Below, piece after piece: positions 35,020 through 44,116 of a DNA stretch of 64,000 bases. Source of the DNA: DASRFR01 sp035651455 (lineage in GTDB: Bacteria; Acidobacteriota; Terriglobia; Terriglobales; Acidobacteriaceae); NCBI GenBank assembly GCA_035651455.1, contig DASRFR010000047.1:62001-126000 (forward strand), given 5' to 3'. The notes under the pieces are model-generated. The model saw only the letters and a program-made list of their open reading frames with translations, was not told the origin of the DNA and did no database searches. Every line of letters starts with the position of its first letter. Position 1 is the stretch's first letter. Made by a program: the position numbers and the translations under genes.

Positions 35020-36140
35020 CCGGGTCCACCGGATACATCGGCGCACATGTCGCCGCCAATCTTTTACAAGAACACGGTGCCTCGCTGAACTTGCTGGTGC
35101 GGGCGCGCGATCTCAGGGAAGCGCAGATTCGGCTGTGGCAGGCGCTGCAGATGCACCTGGAATTTCCGCGTTTCTATGAATACCTGCAGACCAGCGTACG
35201 CATTTTCCTCGGCGATCTGACCGCCCCGCAGTTCGGCCTGGACCGCGACACCTACGACAGGCTGATCCACACGACGGATTCGGTGCTGCATTGCGCTGCG
35301 TCGCTGAACCGAAAATCGGAAAAAAGCTGTTTGAACGTGAACCTCCGAGGAACGCTGGAAGTGATCCAGTTGGCTCAGAAAAGCCATTACTACCACGGAC
35401 TACGGCGTTTCAGCGAAGTGAGCACGGTTGCGGTTGCGGGCAAGCGCAGCAATGAGATTGTGCGCGAGGACGAGGCCATCGACTGGGCGCGCTCGGATTA
35501 CGATCCCTACGCGCGCACCAAAAAGTTTGGCGAACACATGGTGCGGCGGCTCCTGCCCGAAGTGCCGCTGACCATTTTCCGGCCGAGCATCGTTCTCGGG
35601 GACAGCCGGCACGCCGAGACCACGCAGTTCGACATGGTCAAGGCCTTCGTTTTTCTGGCCGGACTGCCGGTGCTTCCGTTCCGCGGCAGTGACAAGATCG
35701 ACATTGTGAACGTGGACTTTGTGGCGGACGCGATTGCCACCCTCCATCAGAAAGAGCGGACGAATTTCGATACTTATCACCTGTCTTCTGGAACGGATTC
35801 GCAGAAGTTTCACGAGATCACCACCGCGCTGGCGGCAGCACAGGGGAAACGGTCGCCGGTATTCATCCCGGGACTGGAGAAGCCATTCACGACCGCAGTC
35901 AACGCGATTTCCCTGCGCAAAGGCCCGCTGGGACACGGAGCGGCGCTGCTGAAAGTTTTTATGCCGTACCTGATCTGGAACACGGTTTTCGATAATTCGA
36001 GGGTGACCGGCGAACTGGGACGAAAGCCGGTGCCATTTTCCACGTACAGTTATCCGCTGCTGAAGTTCAGCCGCGAAAGCAACTTCACCTATCCCTACCG
36101 CGATTGGCCGACGGTGCAGGCCGGGGGATCTGCGGCATGA
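35004..36140 (+). CDS. NAD(P)-dependent SDR-family reductase (thioester-reductase-like)
   Basis: 378 aa. An N-terminal Rossmann fold with GSTGYIG (residues 7-13) and an extended-SDR layout (HCAASLNRKSEKSCLNVNLRGTLEVIQLA, FSEVSTVAVAGK) are visible. The active-site Y-x3-K reads YARTK near residue 170, and PLTIFRPSIVLGDSRHAETTQFDM matches the substrate-binding part. It resembles the reductase domain of FAR and of carboxylic acid/thioester reductases more than sugar epimerases. Its start overlaps the upstream FAR stop, and its stop overlaps the next ATG (ATGA), so the two reductases are made together, perhaps for successive reductions or as a heteromer. Confidence 0.8.
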   Translation: MAIFLTGSTGYIGAHVAANLLQEHGASLNLLVRARDLREAQIRLWQALQMHLEFPRFYEYLQTSVRIFLGDLTAPQFGLDRDTYDRLIHTTDSVLHCAASLNRKSEKSCLNVNLRGTLEVIQLAQKSHYYHGLRRFSEVSTVAVAGKRSNEIVREDEAIDWARSDYDPYARTKKFGEHMVRRLLPEVPLTIFRPSIVLGDSRHAETTQFDMVKAFVFLAGLPVLPFRGSDKIDIVNVDFVADAIATLHQKERTNFDTYHLSSGTDSQKFHEITTALAAAQGKRSPVFIPGLEKPFTTAVNAISLRKGPLGHGAALLKVFMPYLIWNTVFDNSRVTGELGRKPVPFSTYSYPLLKFSRESNFTYPYRDWPTVQAGGSAA

Positions 36141-37546
36141 TGGATCTGGCCCTGGAGGCCTGGGTGAGCGTCATCATCGAGTCGAAGAAGCTCGCCTGGA
36201 TGCTGGGCAAGGGCAGACCGTGGCGTCCTGGTGAGAAGCTGAAACTGTTGTTCGCGGGATATAACGGGACGCGGAACACGGGATCGGATGTGCGCGTGGA
36301 GGAGATGCTGAGGCAGATCCGGCATATCCTTGGCGCCGAGCGGGTCGATTTCAGCGTGATGTCACAGAATTTCGACTTCTCGCGGGACTATTTCCGGGGA
36401 ACGCGGCAGGTGCACCTACCGGATATATTTCCACCATTTCTCAGCCAGGAGGTGCCGCAACATCACGGGGTGGTCGCCTGCGAAGGTTCGATGTTCAAGA
36501 GTAAGTTCGCGAACGCGCTGACTACCATGATGATCGGCTCCCTGGGGATCGCGTCTGCGCAGAACAAACTCTCGGTTGGGTATGGAGCCGAAGCGGGGCA
36601 CATGGATGCGCTGGTAGCGAAGATTTGCGGGCGCTATTGCCAAAACTCATTCATCATTACCAGGAACGAGGAGTCCCGCAATGTGTTGCGCGATCTTGGG
36701 GTCGCCACTGAATTAGGTACCGACACCGCGTGGACCTTTGAACCGCTCGGTCCGGAATACGGGCAAAAGGTACTGCGTGAAGCCGGGTGGGACGGGCAAA
36801 AGCCTGTGCTGGTGGTCTGCCCGATCAATCCCTTTGAGTGGCCTGTGAGAGCGTCGATCGGTAAGTTCGTGGCACGTCGGGTAGCAGGGGCTTACAAGGA
36901 GAGCCACTACCGGTCAGTCTACTTCCACAATTCGGGACCGGCGGCGGCGCGCGCGTACCAGGCCTACCTCATGGCCATGGCCAATGCGGTCGACGCCTTT
37001 CGCAAGCGCAGTCCGGTGTTCGTGATCCTGGCGGCCATGGAGCGATTGGATGCGCGGCCTTGCCGCAAGATCGCCGAGATGCTCGGTGGAACGCCAGTGC
37101 TCACCTCCGACGATTACAACATGTACCAATTGGTGAGCATTCTGCGATGCTGCTCGATGATGGTTTCATCGCGCTATCACGGGATAGTGACCTGCATGCC
37201 GGCGCTAGTGGCGTCCGCCGGCGTCACCATGGATGAACGCATTCGCAACCTGATGAACGAGCGCGGGCACCAACACCTCCTGATGAACGTGGATGACCCG
37301 GATCTCGAGCAGAAGCTTGGAGCGGCATTGGATTGCCTGGTGGACGAAGCCGACGCGGTCGCGGACGGCATCGGCCGCACGGTTGTGAAAAACCTGAAAT
37401 TGATGGCGCGCATGGGTGTGTACTTCGAGGAAGAAGTGCAGCGGCGATATCCGGAGTTCCCGACTCGCTCGGGCGAATACGGTTGGGAGGACTACCTGCC
37501 GCCGCTCAATGCCGGCCTGCAGAAACTGGTGGAGAAGTATGACTAA
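36137..37546 (+). CDS. polysaccharide pyruvyl transferase family protein
   Basis: 469 aa from the ATG that overlaps the previous stop as ATGA, with a GGGGGA site upstream. The fold is of the GT-B-like pyruvyl transferase family: KLKLLFAGYNGTRNTGSDVRVEEML at the N-terminus, ACEGSMFKSKFANALTTMMIGSLGIA, then SFIITRNEESRNVLRDLGVATELGTDTAW and SILRCCSMMVSSRYHGIVTCMPALVASAG, the conserved H-G motif. Members add ketal-pyruvate to surface sugars, but some act on other glycans. Being inside a fatty-acyl cluster, it might modify a glycolipid head group; that is inference. Confidence 0.8.
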   Translation: MMDLALEAWVSVIIESKKLAWMLGKGRPWRPGEKLKLLFAGYNGTRNTGSDVRVEEMLRQIRHILGAERVDFSVMSQNFDFSRDYFRGTRQVHLPDIFPPFLSQEVPQHHGVVACEGSMFKSKFANALTTMMIGSLGIASAQNKLSVGYGAEAGHMDALVAKICGRYCQNSFIITRNEESRNVLRDLGVATELGTDTAWTFEPLGPEYGQKVLREAGWDGQKPVLVVCPINPFEWPVRASIGKFVARRVAGAYKESHYRSVYFHNSGPAAARAYQAYLMAMANAVDAFRKRSPVFVILAAMERLDARPCRKIAEMLGGTPVLTSDDYNMYQLVSILRCCSMMVSSRYHGIVTCMPALVASAGVTMDERIRNLMNERGHQHLLMNVDDPDLEQKLGAALDCLVDEADAVADGIGRTVVKNLKLMARMGVYFEEEVQRRYPEFPTRSGEYGWEDYLPPLNAGLQKLVEKYD

Positions 37547-37596
37547 TACGTGGACCTTGCCGTGCGCGTGTTTTTGCTGATTCAATCATCCATTCG

Positions 37597-39252
37597 ATGA
37601 CTTTCCTGGAAAATATATTTGATTCGCTCGAGCGCGCCGGAGACCGCACGGTTCTTCAGGAGCTGCGAGATGGAAAGGCCAGCGGCGTCTCGGGAAGGGA
37701 ACTGCTCAGGGAGATTTACGGCGCGCGGGTGTTCCTGCGCTCGCTGGATTTGAAAGCGGGTGAACGTTGCGCACTGCTCGCGCCCAACAGCATCCGTTGG
37801 ACTGCCGTAGACCTGGCCATCATGGCAGAGGGCCTGATCCTGGTTCCGCTGTATGCGCGGCAGGATCCATCCGAACTCGTGGCCATGATGAAGGACTGCT
37901 CACCGAGCGCGATTTTCTGCGGAGAAAGCACGCTGCGCGACGGCATCGCGAAGAATTGGGCGGACGCGCCGAAACAGTATCTATTCGATGACATTTTCGC
38001 GTACCAGAGTCAGGAAGCGAGTGCGGCGAACCGGGGCGTGCCAAGCGAGGCAGAGCCTGTCACCATCATCTATACGTCAGGCACTTCCGGCGAAAGCAAG
38101 GGCGTGGTGCTCAATGCCGGAAACATCGGTTATATGCTGCAATGTACTTCGGGACGCCTGGACATCCTGATGAAGAGCAAGGAGGGGCAGGATCGCGTTT
38201 TCCACTACCTTCCGTTTTGTTTCGCGGGATCGTGGATCATGCTGCTCACCTGCCTGCTTCGCGGCAGTTTGCTTACACTCAACACGGATTTGACCAAGCT
38301 GGCGGGCGACATGCGAACCGCGGCCCCCGATTATTTCCTCAACGTCCCGCAACTGCTCGAGCGCATGCGCAAAGGAGTCGACGAGCAGCTTTGGAAGACG
38401 GGCGGCTTAGTGCAGACGATTTACAGCAGGGCGAAATCGGCATGGATGCGAAAGCAGGAGGGGCAAGCAAAATCTGGCGATGCCGTCTGGCTGGCCATCG
38501 CCCGAGCCCTGGTGTTTCCCGTCATACGGAAGAAAATGCTAGGAGAGAACCTCAAGGCGCTCATCTGCGGTTCCGCGCCGTTGAATGTGGATACGCAGCT
38601 CTTCTTCATGATGTTGGAGATACCTGTGCTGCAAGTGTACGGACTCACCGAGACCACGGCGATCTGCACCATGGACGATCCGCGCAGGCCGGTGCCGGGC
38701 CGCGTGGGACCCGCGATTCCGGGGGTCGAAATGAAGCTGGGCGAGAATGATGAGATTGTTGTGCGGGGCCCGAACATTTTCCCGGGATATTGGAAGCGGC
38801 CGCAGGAAACGGCGTCGGTGCTGCGCGAAGAGTGGTTTCACACCGGCGATCAGGGCGAGGTCGACGCGGAAGAAAATTGGCGGATTGTGGGCCGCATCAA
38901 AAACCTGATTATTCTCGGGTCTGGCCACAATATCGCGCCAGAACCTATCGAAGACAAGATCCTGGCGGCGGTTCCCCGGGCGCAGCAGGCCGTGCTTGCG
39001 GGAAATGGACGAAGTTATTTGTCGGTGATTGTGACGGGCACCGTAACCGCCGATGACGTGCAGCGCGCCCTGGACGCTGTGAATGCCGGGTTGCCGCATT
39101 ACAAGCAGGTGCGCGCATTTTATATTCACCCGGAACCGTTCTCGGTGGAGAACGGCTTGTTGACGGCAAACGGGAAGTTGAAGCGCGACCTGATCTCACA
39201 GCGCCTGTGGGCGGAAATTGAAGGACTGTACGCGCTACGCAAAAGCTGGTAG
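37597..39252 (+). CDS. AMP-dependent acyl ligase (long-chain acyl-CoA/ACP synthetase type)
   Basis: 551 aa of the ANL superfamily. It activates a carboxylic acid as acyl-AMP and moves it to CoA or ACP. Motifs: TIIYTSGTSGESKGVVL (A3, about residues 154-168), YGLTETTAICTMD (A5), the hinge TGDQGEVDAEENWRIVGRIKNLIILGSGHNIAPEPIE (A7-A8), and the catalytic lysine in LLTANGKLKRD near the C-terminus. It starts 50 bases after the pyruvyl-transferase-like gene. It could load substrate onto the ACP encoded 0.9 kb downstream or make the acyl-CoA for the reductases. Confidence 0.88.
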   Translation: MTFLENIFDSLERAGDRTVLQELRDGKASGVSGRELLREIYGARVFLRSLDLKAGERCALLAPNSIRWTAVDLAIMAEGLILVPLYARQDPSELVAMMKDCSPSAIFCGESTLRDGIAKNWADAPKQYLFDDIFAYQSQEASAANRGVPSEAEPVTIIYTSGTSGESKGVVLNAGNIGYMLQCTSGRLDILMKSKEGQDRVFHYLPFCFAGSWIMLLTCLLRGSLLTLNTDLTKLAGDMRTAAPDYFLNVPQLLERMRKGVDEQLWKTGGLVQTIYSRAKSAWMRKQEGQAKSGDAVWLAIARALVFPVIRKKMLGENLKALICGSAPLNVDTQLFFMMLEIPVLQVYGLTETTAICTMDDPRRPVPGRVGPAIPGVEMKLGENDEIVVRGPNIFPGYWKRPQETASVLREEWFHTGDQGEVDAEENWRIVGRIKNLIILGSGHNIAPEPIEDKILAAVPRAQQAVLAGNGRSYLSVIVTGTVTADDVQRALDAVNAGLPHYKQVRAFYIHPEPFSVENGLLTANGKLKRDLISQRLWAEIEGLYALRKSW

Positions 39253-39291
39253 CCGGTCATCAATGGGCGGGGAACTCTCTGAGCCAATGGC

Positions 39292-40098
39292 ATGATGGAA
39301 AGCTTTGAAGGCCAGGCACTCTCCTGGCAGATAAAAGACGGGGTCATCGAGCTGGCGCTGCACCGTGCGCCTTGCAACGAGATCGGACTGCTCGCGTTGA
39401 GCGAGTTGGAACAGTTCGCCGTCGCGCTCGATGATCTTGCGGAAAAAGCCCATGCCCTAATCCTTCACAGCACGTTAAAGTGCGGCTTCTGCGCGGGAGC
39501 AGATTTACGCGAGCTATACGAAGGATCGCAATACCTGGGTAAGGCCGAGGCGCTCAAAGGAGTCCGTGAATTTCTTGAGCGCATTCATGCCGTGCTGAAC
39601 AAGCTTGACTCGGTTCCGATGACGACGATAGCCGCAACTCACGGCGTCGTATTCGGCGGCGGTTTCGAATTGGCGCTGGTTTGCGATCTGATCGTGGCCG
39701 ACAAGATGGCGCGGTTTTGCTTCCCGGAATTGCGGCTGGGGCTGATCCCGGGATTCGGCGGGATTCCACGATTACGACGGGATCTGGGCAACGCCGTGGT
39801 CCGAGACTTGTTGCTTACGGGACGCAGTTTCAATGCGACGAAGGCGCAGGCGATCGGCCTGGTGAGCCAGGTTGTCGGCGAGGGAGAGGCACTGAAGGTG
39901 GCGCGTTTCACGGCATCGCAGATCGGGAAGTTTGACCGCGAAACAACCGTCGCTGCGAAGCGCTTCCTGAAGCCGATTCCGTTTGAGGAGCTCAGGCGTG
40001 AGATCGACATTTTTTGCGAGCTGTTCACTCGTCCCGCGGTAAACGACGGACTGCGTAGATTTGTCGAAAGCAAAGAGGCCTTGCCTTATTTACCCTGA
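39292..40098 (+). CDS. enoyl-CoA hydratase/isomerase family protein
   Basis: 268 aa of the crotonase family. The two oxyanion-hole elements are FCAGADLRELYEG (around residues 64-76) and HGVVFGGGFELALVCDL (around 117-133). Both residues corresponding to the catalytic glutamates of rat hydratase are present, in GGGFELA and in FPELRLGLIPGFGG, so hydratase activity is plausible. An early ATG-ATG gives the start. It lies 39 bases after the ligase. Within a lipid cluster it could hydrate or isomerise an unsaturated acyl thioester, or process a specific branched chain. Confidence 0.85.
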   Translation: MMESFEGQALSWQIKDGVIELALHRAPCNEIGLLALSELEQFAVALDDLAEKAHALILHSTLKCGFCAGADLRELYEGSQYLGKAEALKGVREFLERIHAVLNKLDSVPMTTIAATHGVVFGGGFELALVCDLIVADKMARFCFPELRLGLIPGFGGIPRLRRDLGNAVVRDLLLTGRSFNATKAQAIGLVSQVVGEGEALKVARFTASQIGKFDRETTVAAKRFLKPIPFEELRREIDIFCELFTRPAVNDGLRRFVESKEALPYLP

Positions 40099-40187
40099 CG
40101 CGAGAGCGGGAAGTTCCGAGTCGCGGCAGGAGGGCCTGGCGCCACTTGCCTGCCAACGAATGACGCCCTAGTAAAATAGGGGAACAG

Positions 40188-40439
40188 ATGAAACCTATGG
40201 CGGAGACTGACCAGACACTCGAGCAGATTCTGACCCTGGCGGCGGGGCACTTCAAAGTACCGCGGGAGAAACTCGCACCGGATGACGACTTCTTCAAGAC
40301 GCTCGGTATCGACAGCCTGCAGGCACTCGACCTGCTGACGCGATTGGAAAACCATTTTCACGTCGAGCTTCCTGACTACGAACTGCAAGGAGTCTCTGAT
40401 TTTCGCACCCTGGCGAGCCGTATCCAGGCTCGGTTGTGA
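40188..40439 (+). CDS. acyl carrier protein
   Basis: 83 aa. GIDSLQALDLL (residues 40-50) contains the serine (S43) that receives 4'-phosphopantetheine. The helix before (TLEQILTLAAGHFKVPREKLAPDDDF) and the acidic recognition helix after fit a discrete type II ACP. AGGGGAACAG lies seven bases before the first ATG. It sits between an enoyl-CoA hydratase and a second ligase, and is more divergent than a housekeeping AcpP (no DSLDTVEL motif). It probably tethers the acyl chains handled by the cluster. Confidence 0.92.
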   Translation: MKPMAETDQTLEQILTLAAGHFKVPREKLAPDDDFFKTLGIDSLQALDLLTRLENHFHVELPDYELQGVSDFRTLASRIQARL

Positions 40440-40590
40440 GCAGGAAAGGCCCACGCAATTCTTTCCGGGAACGACACCACTTCTTTCTGTATTCAGCGAA
40501 GTGATTGGCGTCGCTGTGAGCCGTTGCCGGGAGCTTTGTTGCCAATTGGCAAGCGTGCTTCGGGAATCGACAATTATTTAGCTTTCAAGA

Positions 40591-42303
40591 ATGCTTGATC
40601 TAAGCAAATACCAGAGCCTGGGCGGGGCGTTGCGGGATGCGCTCGATCGCTGGCCGCACGAGACCTGCCTGATCGAGGCAGATCGCGACCGGGAGAAGAC
40701 GCGGCTCACCTATTCGGACTTCAAAGAACTCGCCATGCCGCTCGCGCGGGCGTTACAGGATGCAAACTTCAAAGCCGGCGACCGCGCCGCCATCCTTATG
40801 ACGAACCAGTCGAAGTGGCTGATCTCGGCGTATGCGGTGTTCTTTTGTGGTGGCGTGGTGGTTCCACTGGACTACAAGTTGACCGCCACGGAGCATGTTG
40901 AGTTGCTGCTTCATTCACATGCTCAGGTGGTGATCGTCGAGTGGTACCTGTGGCGGGCGATCACGCAATCGCCCGACTTCGCGAAGCTGAACGTCACAAC
41001 GGTTTTGGTCACCGAGGCGCCGGCCAGCGCCAACCTGGCGGGGGCGTTCCGCTGGGAGGAGTTTCGGCGCAAAGGCGATCCCGTATTCATGCCGCGGGAA
41101 CGGCAGGATGTTGCCTGCATCGTGTACTCATCGGGGACAGGCGGCCGCGCGAAGGGATGCGTGCTGACCCACGAAAACTACCTTGAGCAGTGCGCCGCGC
41201 TTACCGCATGGTACCCGTTCTGGCCGGGCGTCCGGTACCTGAGCATCCTGCCGACAAACCACGCGATCGACTTCATGGTTGGCTTCATTGGACCATTTGT
41301 GTGCGGGGCATGCGTGGTTCACCTGCGCACGCTGCGCCCGGAGTACGTGCGCGACGCGTTCGTCCGTTATCGAATTACTTATACCAGCCTGGTTCCGATG
41401 GTGATCAAGAACCTGGAACGCGGGTTGCGCGCCAAATTCGACGAGCTGTCGGGCGTGAAGCGTTTTCTGCTGCATCGAATGATCGCGCTGAACAAGGCGC
41501 TTACGAAAAGTAAGCCGAACGTCAAGCTAAGCCGTAAGCTTCTGCCCCAGGTTCACAAGGCATTTGGAGGCGAACTGATCGCCCTGATTGCGGGCGGCGC
41601 ATTCATCGATCCTTCCACCCTGCAGTTCTTCTACGATCTCGGTATTCCGGTCGCGAATGGATATGGACTTACCGAGGCGTGCACCGCGCTAACCGTAAAC
41701 GATCTGAAACCCTTTCGCGCGGATACCGTGGGCAAGCCGCTGCCGGGAGTAGACCTGCGCATTCTGAATCCCGATGCGGAGGGCATCGGCGAGGTCGCGG
41801 TGCAGAGCAAGACCGTAATGTCACACTACCTTGATGATCCCGAACTGACCGCGCAGACAATCGTGGATGGGTGGCTGGTCACCGGCGACCTGGGACGCTT
41901 TGACTCCGGCGGTCATCTGCAGTTGTTTGGCCGGAAGAAGAACATGATCGTCACCCAGGGCGGCAAGAATATCTACCCCGAAGATATCGAGATTGTCTTC
42001 GACGGATTGCCGGTGAAAGAGTATTCGGTGTTTGCCGCGAACTACATCTGGCCCACGAAAGAGCTGGGGAAGGAATCGCTGGTCCTGGTCTTGCGGCTGG
42101 AGCAGAACCAGCAGTTCACGAGCGCGCTGCTGGAAGACATGCAGGCCCGCAATCGACGATTGCCGGACTATAAGCGCGTAGGCGGATACCTGGTGTGGGA
42201 CAAAGATTATCCGAGAACGGCATCGATGAAAATCAAACGCGCGGAACTCGCAGAGCAGATTCGCGGAAGCCTGACTCGCGAAGCCGCGGTCAGAGCACTG
42301 TGA
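40591..42303 (+). CDS. AMP-dependent acyl ligase, second copy
   Basis: 570 aa of the ANL superfamily, clearly different from the ligase upstream. Motifs: ACIVYSSGTGGRAKGCVLTHENY (A3), NGYGLTEACTALTVND (A5), VTGDLGRFDSGGHLQLFGRKKNMIVTQGGKNIYPEDIE (A7-A8) and SMKIKRAELAEQI with the catalytic lysine near the C-terminus. It fits long-chain fatty-acid ligases that form acyl-AMP for CoA or ACP. Two ligases next to one ACP suggest two different acyl substrates or separate loading and CoA-forming steps. Its stop overlaps the lipid-kinase GTG start (GTGA). Confidence 0.87.
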   Translation: MLDLSKYQSLGGALRDALDRWPHETCLIEADRDREKTRLTYSDFKELAMPLARALQDANFKAGDRAAILMTNQSKWLISAYAVFFCGGVVVPLDYKLTATEHVELLLHSHAQVVIVEWYLWRAITQSPDFAKLNVTTVLVTEAPASANLAGAFRWEEFRRKGDPVFMPRERQDVACIVYSSGTGGRAKGCVLTHENYLEQCAALTAWYPFWPGVRYLSILPTNHAIDFMVGFIGPFVCGACVVHLRTLRPEYVRDAFVRYRITYTSLVPMVIKNLERGLRAKFDELSGVKRFLLHRMIALNKALTKSKPNVKLSRKLLPQVHKAFGGELIALIAGGAFIDPSTLQFFYDLGIPVANGYGLTEACTALTVNDLKPFRADTVGKPLPGVDLRILNPDAEGIGEVAVQSKTVMSHYLDDPELTAQTIVDGWLVTGDLGRFDSGGHLQLFGRKKNMIVTQGGKNIYPEDIEIVFDGLPVKEYSVFAANYIWPTKELGKESLVLVLRLEQNQQFTSALLEDMQARNRRLPDYKRVGGYLVWDKDYPRTASMKIKRAELAEQIRGSLTREAAVRAL

Positions 42304-43202
42304 AGGAAGAATTCTTTGCCATCATCAATCCCGCCGCCGGTGGGGGCCGCTGTCGCGAGCTGGTGCAGCCGGCGCTGCGGAAATTGCGGGCGGGAGGACT
42401 CAAGCTCGAAATAGCTGAGACGCACCGCGCCACAGAAGCAACCGAGCTTGCGCGAGAAGCCTACGCCCAGGGGTACCGGCGATTCCTGGCGGTCGGCGGC
42501 GACGGTACTTCCTACGAAATCGTAAACGGCTTGTTTCCCGCAGCAGCGGCCGGCGAGCGCCCGACTTTGGGATTTCTCCCGCTGGGGACGGGCAATTCAT
42601 TTCTGCGCGACTTCAGCGACCGCGGCGTGGAATACGCATCGGAAGCGTTGATTGCCGGGCGTTCCCGTCTGTGCGACGTGCTTCGGATGCGGCACAAGCA
42701 GGGCGTGATCTACTACATAAACCTCTTGAGCATGGGATTCACCGCGGACGTGGCAACCTACCGAGCCCGCCGCTTCCAGGCATATGGACAATTGGGGTAC
42801 GTGCTGTCGATCTTTACCTGCCTGACGCGCTTGAAGCGGCGCCCGTTCGCATTGCGCGTAGAGGGTGAAGCGGAATTCGACCATCGCCGCTGCCTGTTCC
42901 TGACTTTCAACAACAGCAAGTTCACCGGCGGAACCATGATGATTGCGCCAAACGCCGAAGTGAATGACGGCCTGATCGAATTCGTGCGGTGGGGCCCGAT
43001 CGGGCGCATGGGACTGATCCGCAATCTGCCGACTCTCTATGATGGCACCCACATCCGCCATCCTCTGGCAGAACACAAAGCTGTGCGCAGCGTGGAGTTT
43101 CAGTTGGAACAGCCGGTCGATGTCATGGTCGATGGAGAGGTGCTCACGCTACATTGCGAGTCATTGGACGTGTTGCCAGGGGCGCTGAACGTCGTGGTAT
43201 AA
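42300..43202 (+). CDS. diacylglycerol-kinase-family lipid kinase
   Basis: 300 aa from the GTG overlapping the ligase stop. The N-terminal half has AIINPAAGGGR (an Asn-Pro-x-x-G-G loop) and GGDGT (residues 66-70), the nucleotide-binding signature of the DgkB/YegS/sphingosine-kinase superfamily. The C-terminal beta-sandwich contains NNSKFTGGTMMIAPNAEVNDGLIEF and DVMVDGEVLTL. Members phosphorylate diacylglycerol, ceramide-like or other hydroxylipids. As the last enzyme of the tight cluster it may phosphorylate the alcohol or hydroxylipid made by the reductases. Confidence 0.88.
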   Translation: MKEEFFAIINPAAGGGRCRELVQPALRKLRAGGLKLEIAETHRATEATELAREAYAQGYRRFLAVGGDGTSYEIVNGLFPAAAAGERPTLGFLPLGTGNSFLRDFSDRGVEYASEALIAGRSRLCDVLRMRHKQGVIYYINLLSMGFTADVATYRARRFQAYGQLGYVLSIFTCLTRLKRRPFALRVEGEAEFDHRRCLFLTFNNSKFTGGTMMIAPNAEVNDGLIEFVRWGPIGRMGLIRNLPTLYDGTHIRHPLAEHKAVRSVEFQLEQPVDVMVDGEVLTLHCESLDVLPGALNVVV

Positions 43203-43211
43203 GAGACTTTT

Positions 43212-43646
43212 ATGTCTGAACTAAGAAGAAAGCGGCAAGCTGAGCGCAATCCGCAACCCAGAGACTACAGCCCGTGGTTTCGGAAACTTGGAATCGCGGG
43301 GATTATCCTGGTGACGATTCTTGTCGTGTACTACTTTGGCGTCTATCGCCAAAGCCATAAGTACGACGCATTCGCGAAATGTCTCGGCGAGAAGCAGCTC
43401 AAAATGTACGGCGCGTACTGGTGTCCACACTGCCAGGACCAGAAAGAAAAGTTCGACGCGTCTTTCGAATACGTTCCTTATGTTGAATGCGGAATCAAGG
43501 GAAACCCGCGCGGCGGCGAAACCCAGGAGTGCAAGGATGCCGGCATTAAGCAGTTCCCGACTTGGGTGTTTCCGGATGGAAAGCGCGATGCCGCTGTGCT
43601 CTCACTGAACGACCTGAGCCAGAGGACGGGCTGCAGCTTGCCATGA
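43212..43646 (+). CDS. membrane-anchored thioredoxin-like protein
   Basis: 144 aa. A basic N-terminus is followed by one membrane helix (LGIAGIILVTILVVYYFGVY, residues 26-45), so the domain faces the periplasm. The redox motif is CPHC (71-74) in GAYWCPHCQDQKEKF, followed by PTWVFPDGKR with the cis-proline context. Other cysteines at 57 and near 93 and 107 may also take part. It is small and fits the thioredoxin-like partners of bacterial VKOR. It starts nine bases after the lipid kinase and its stop overlaps the VKOR start. Confidence 0.85.
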   Translation: MSELRRKRQAERNPQPRDYSPWFRKLGIAGIILVTILVVYYFGVYRQSHKYDAFAKCLGEKQLKMYGAYWCPHCQDQKEKFDASFEYVPYVECGIKGNPRGGETQECKDAGIKQFPTWVFPDGKRDAAVLSLNDLSQRTGCSLP

Positions 43647-44080
43647 CGGAGACGGCGAAATGGCTGTCGGTTGCGATAGCCATCCTGGCGTTTGCGGGCG
43701 TTGCGGTATCCGGCGTGGCCCTGCACAACCACTACGGTCACGACAAGACGTCATTTTGCGAGATCGGGCAGAACTTCGATTGCGACATTGTCAACCGCAG
43801 CAGCTATTCGTCGATCGCGGGAATTCCCGTGGCCCTGATTGGAATTCTGGGGTATGCGGCGCTAGCGGCACTGGCGACTGTTTATCGATCCAAGGCGGAG
43901 ACTCCGGCATTACTTTTCGCGGGAGGACTCGCGGGATTGGGGTTCGCACTTTACCTGACCTACGTCGAAGCCTATGTGCTGGCCACCTGGTGCATCCTGT
44001 GCCTCTCGTCGCTGGTTCTGATTTCGTTGATCACCACCTTGTCCGCTGTGAGACTTGCGCACTGGATGCGCAAGGCATGA
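43643..44080 (+). CDS. vitamin K epoxide reductase (VKOR) family protein
   Basis: 145 aa, starting with ATG overlapping the upstream stop (ATGA). Four hydrophobic helices are visible. Conserved cysteines: C39 and C47 in the first periplasmic loop (SFCEIGQNFDCDIV), the serine region SYSSIAGIPVALIGILGYA, and the quinone-reducing WCILC (C117, C120). It replaces DsbB in many bacteria: it takes electrons from thioredoxin-like proteins and passes them to quinones, driving disulfide formation. The preceding gene is its likely redox partner. Confidence 0.93.
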   Translation: MTETAKWLSVAIAILAFAGVAVSGVALHNHYGHDKTSFCEIGQNFDCDIVNRSSYSSIAGIPVALIGILGYAALAALATVYRSKAETPALLFAGGLAGLGFALYLTYVEAYVLATWCILCLSSLVLISLITTLSAVRLAHWMRKA

Positions 44081-44116
44081 AACCTTTTGTTTGCCCGAAT
44101 TCACTCTTAACTCGTG

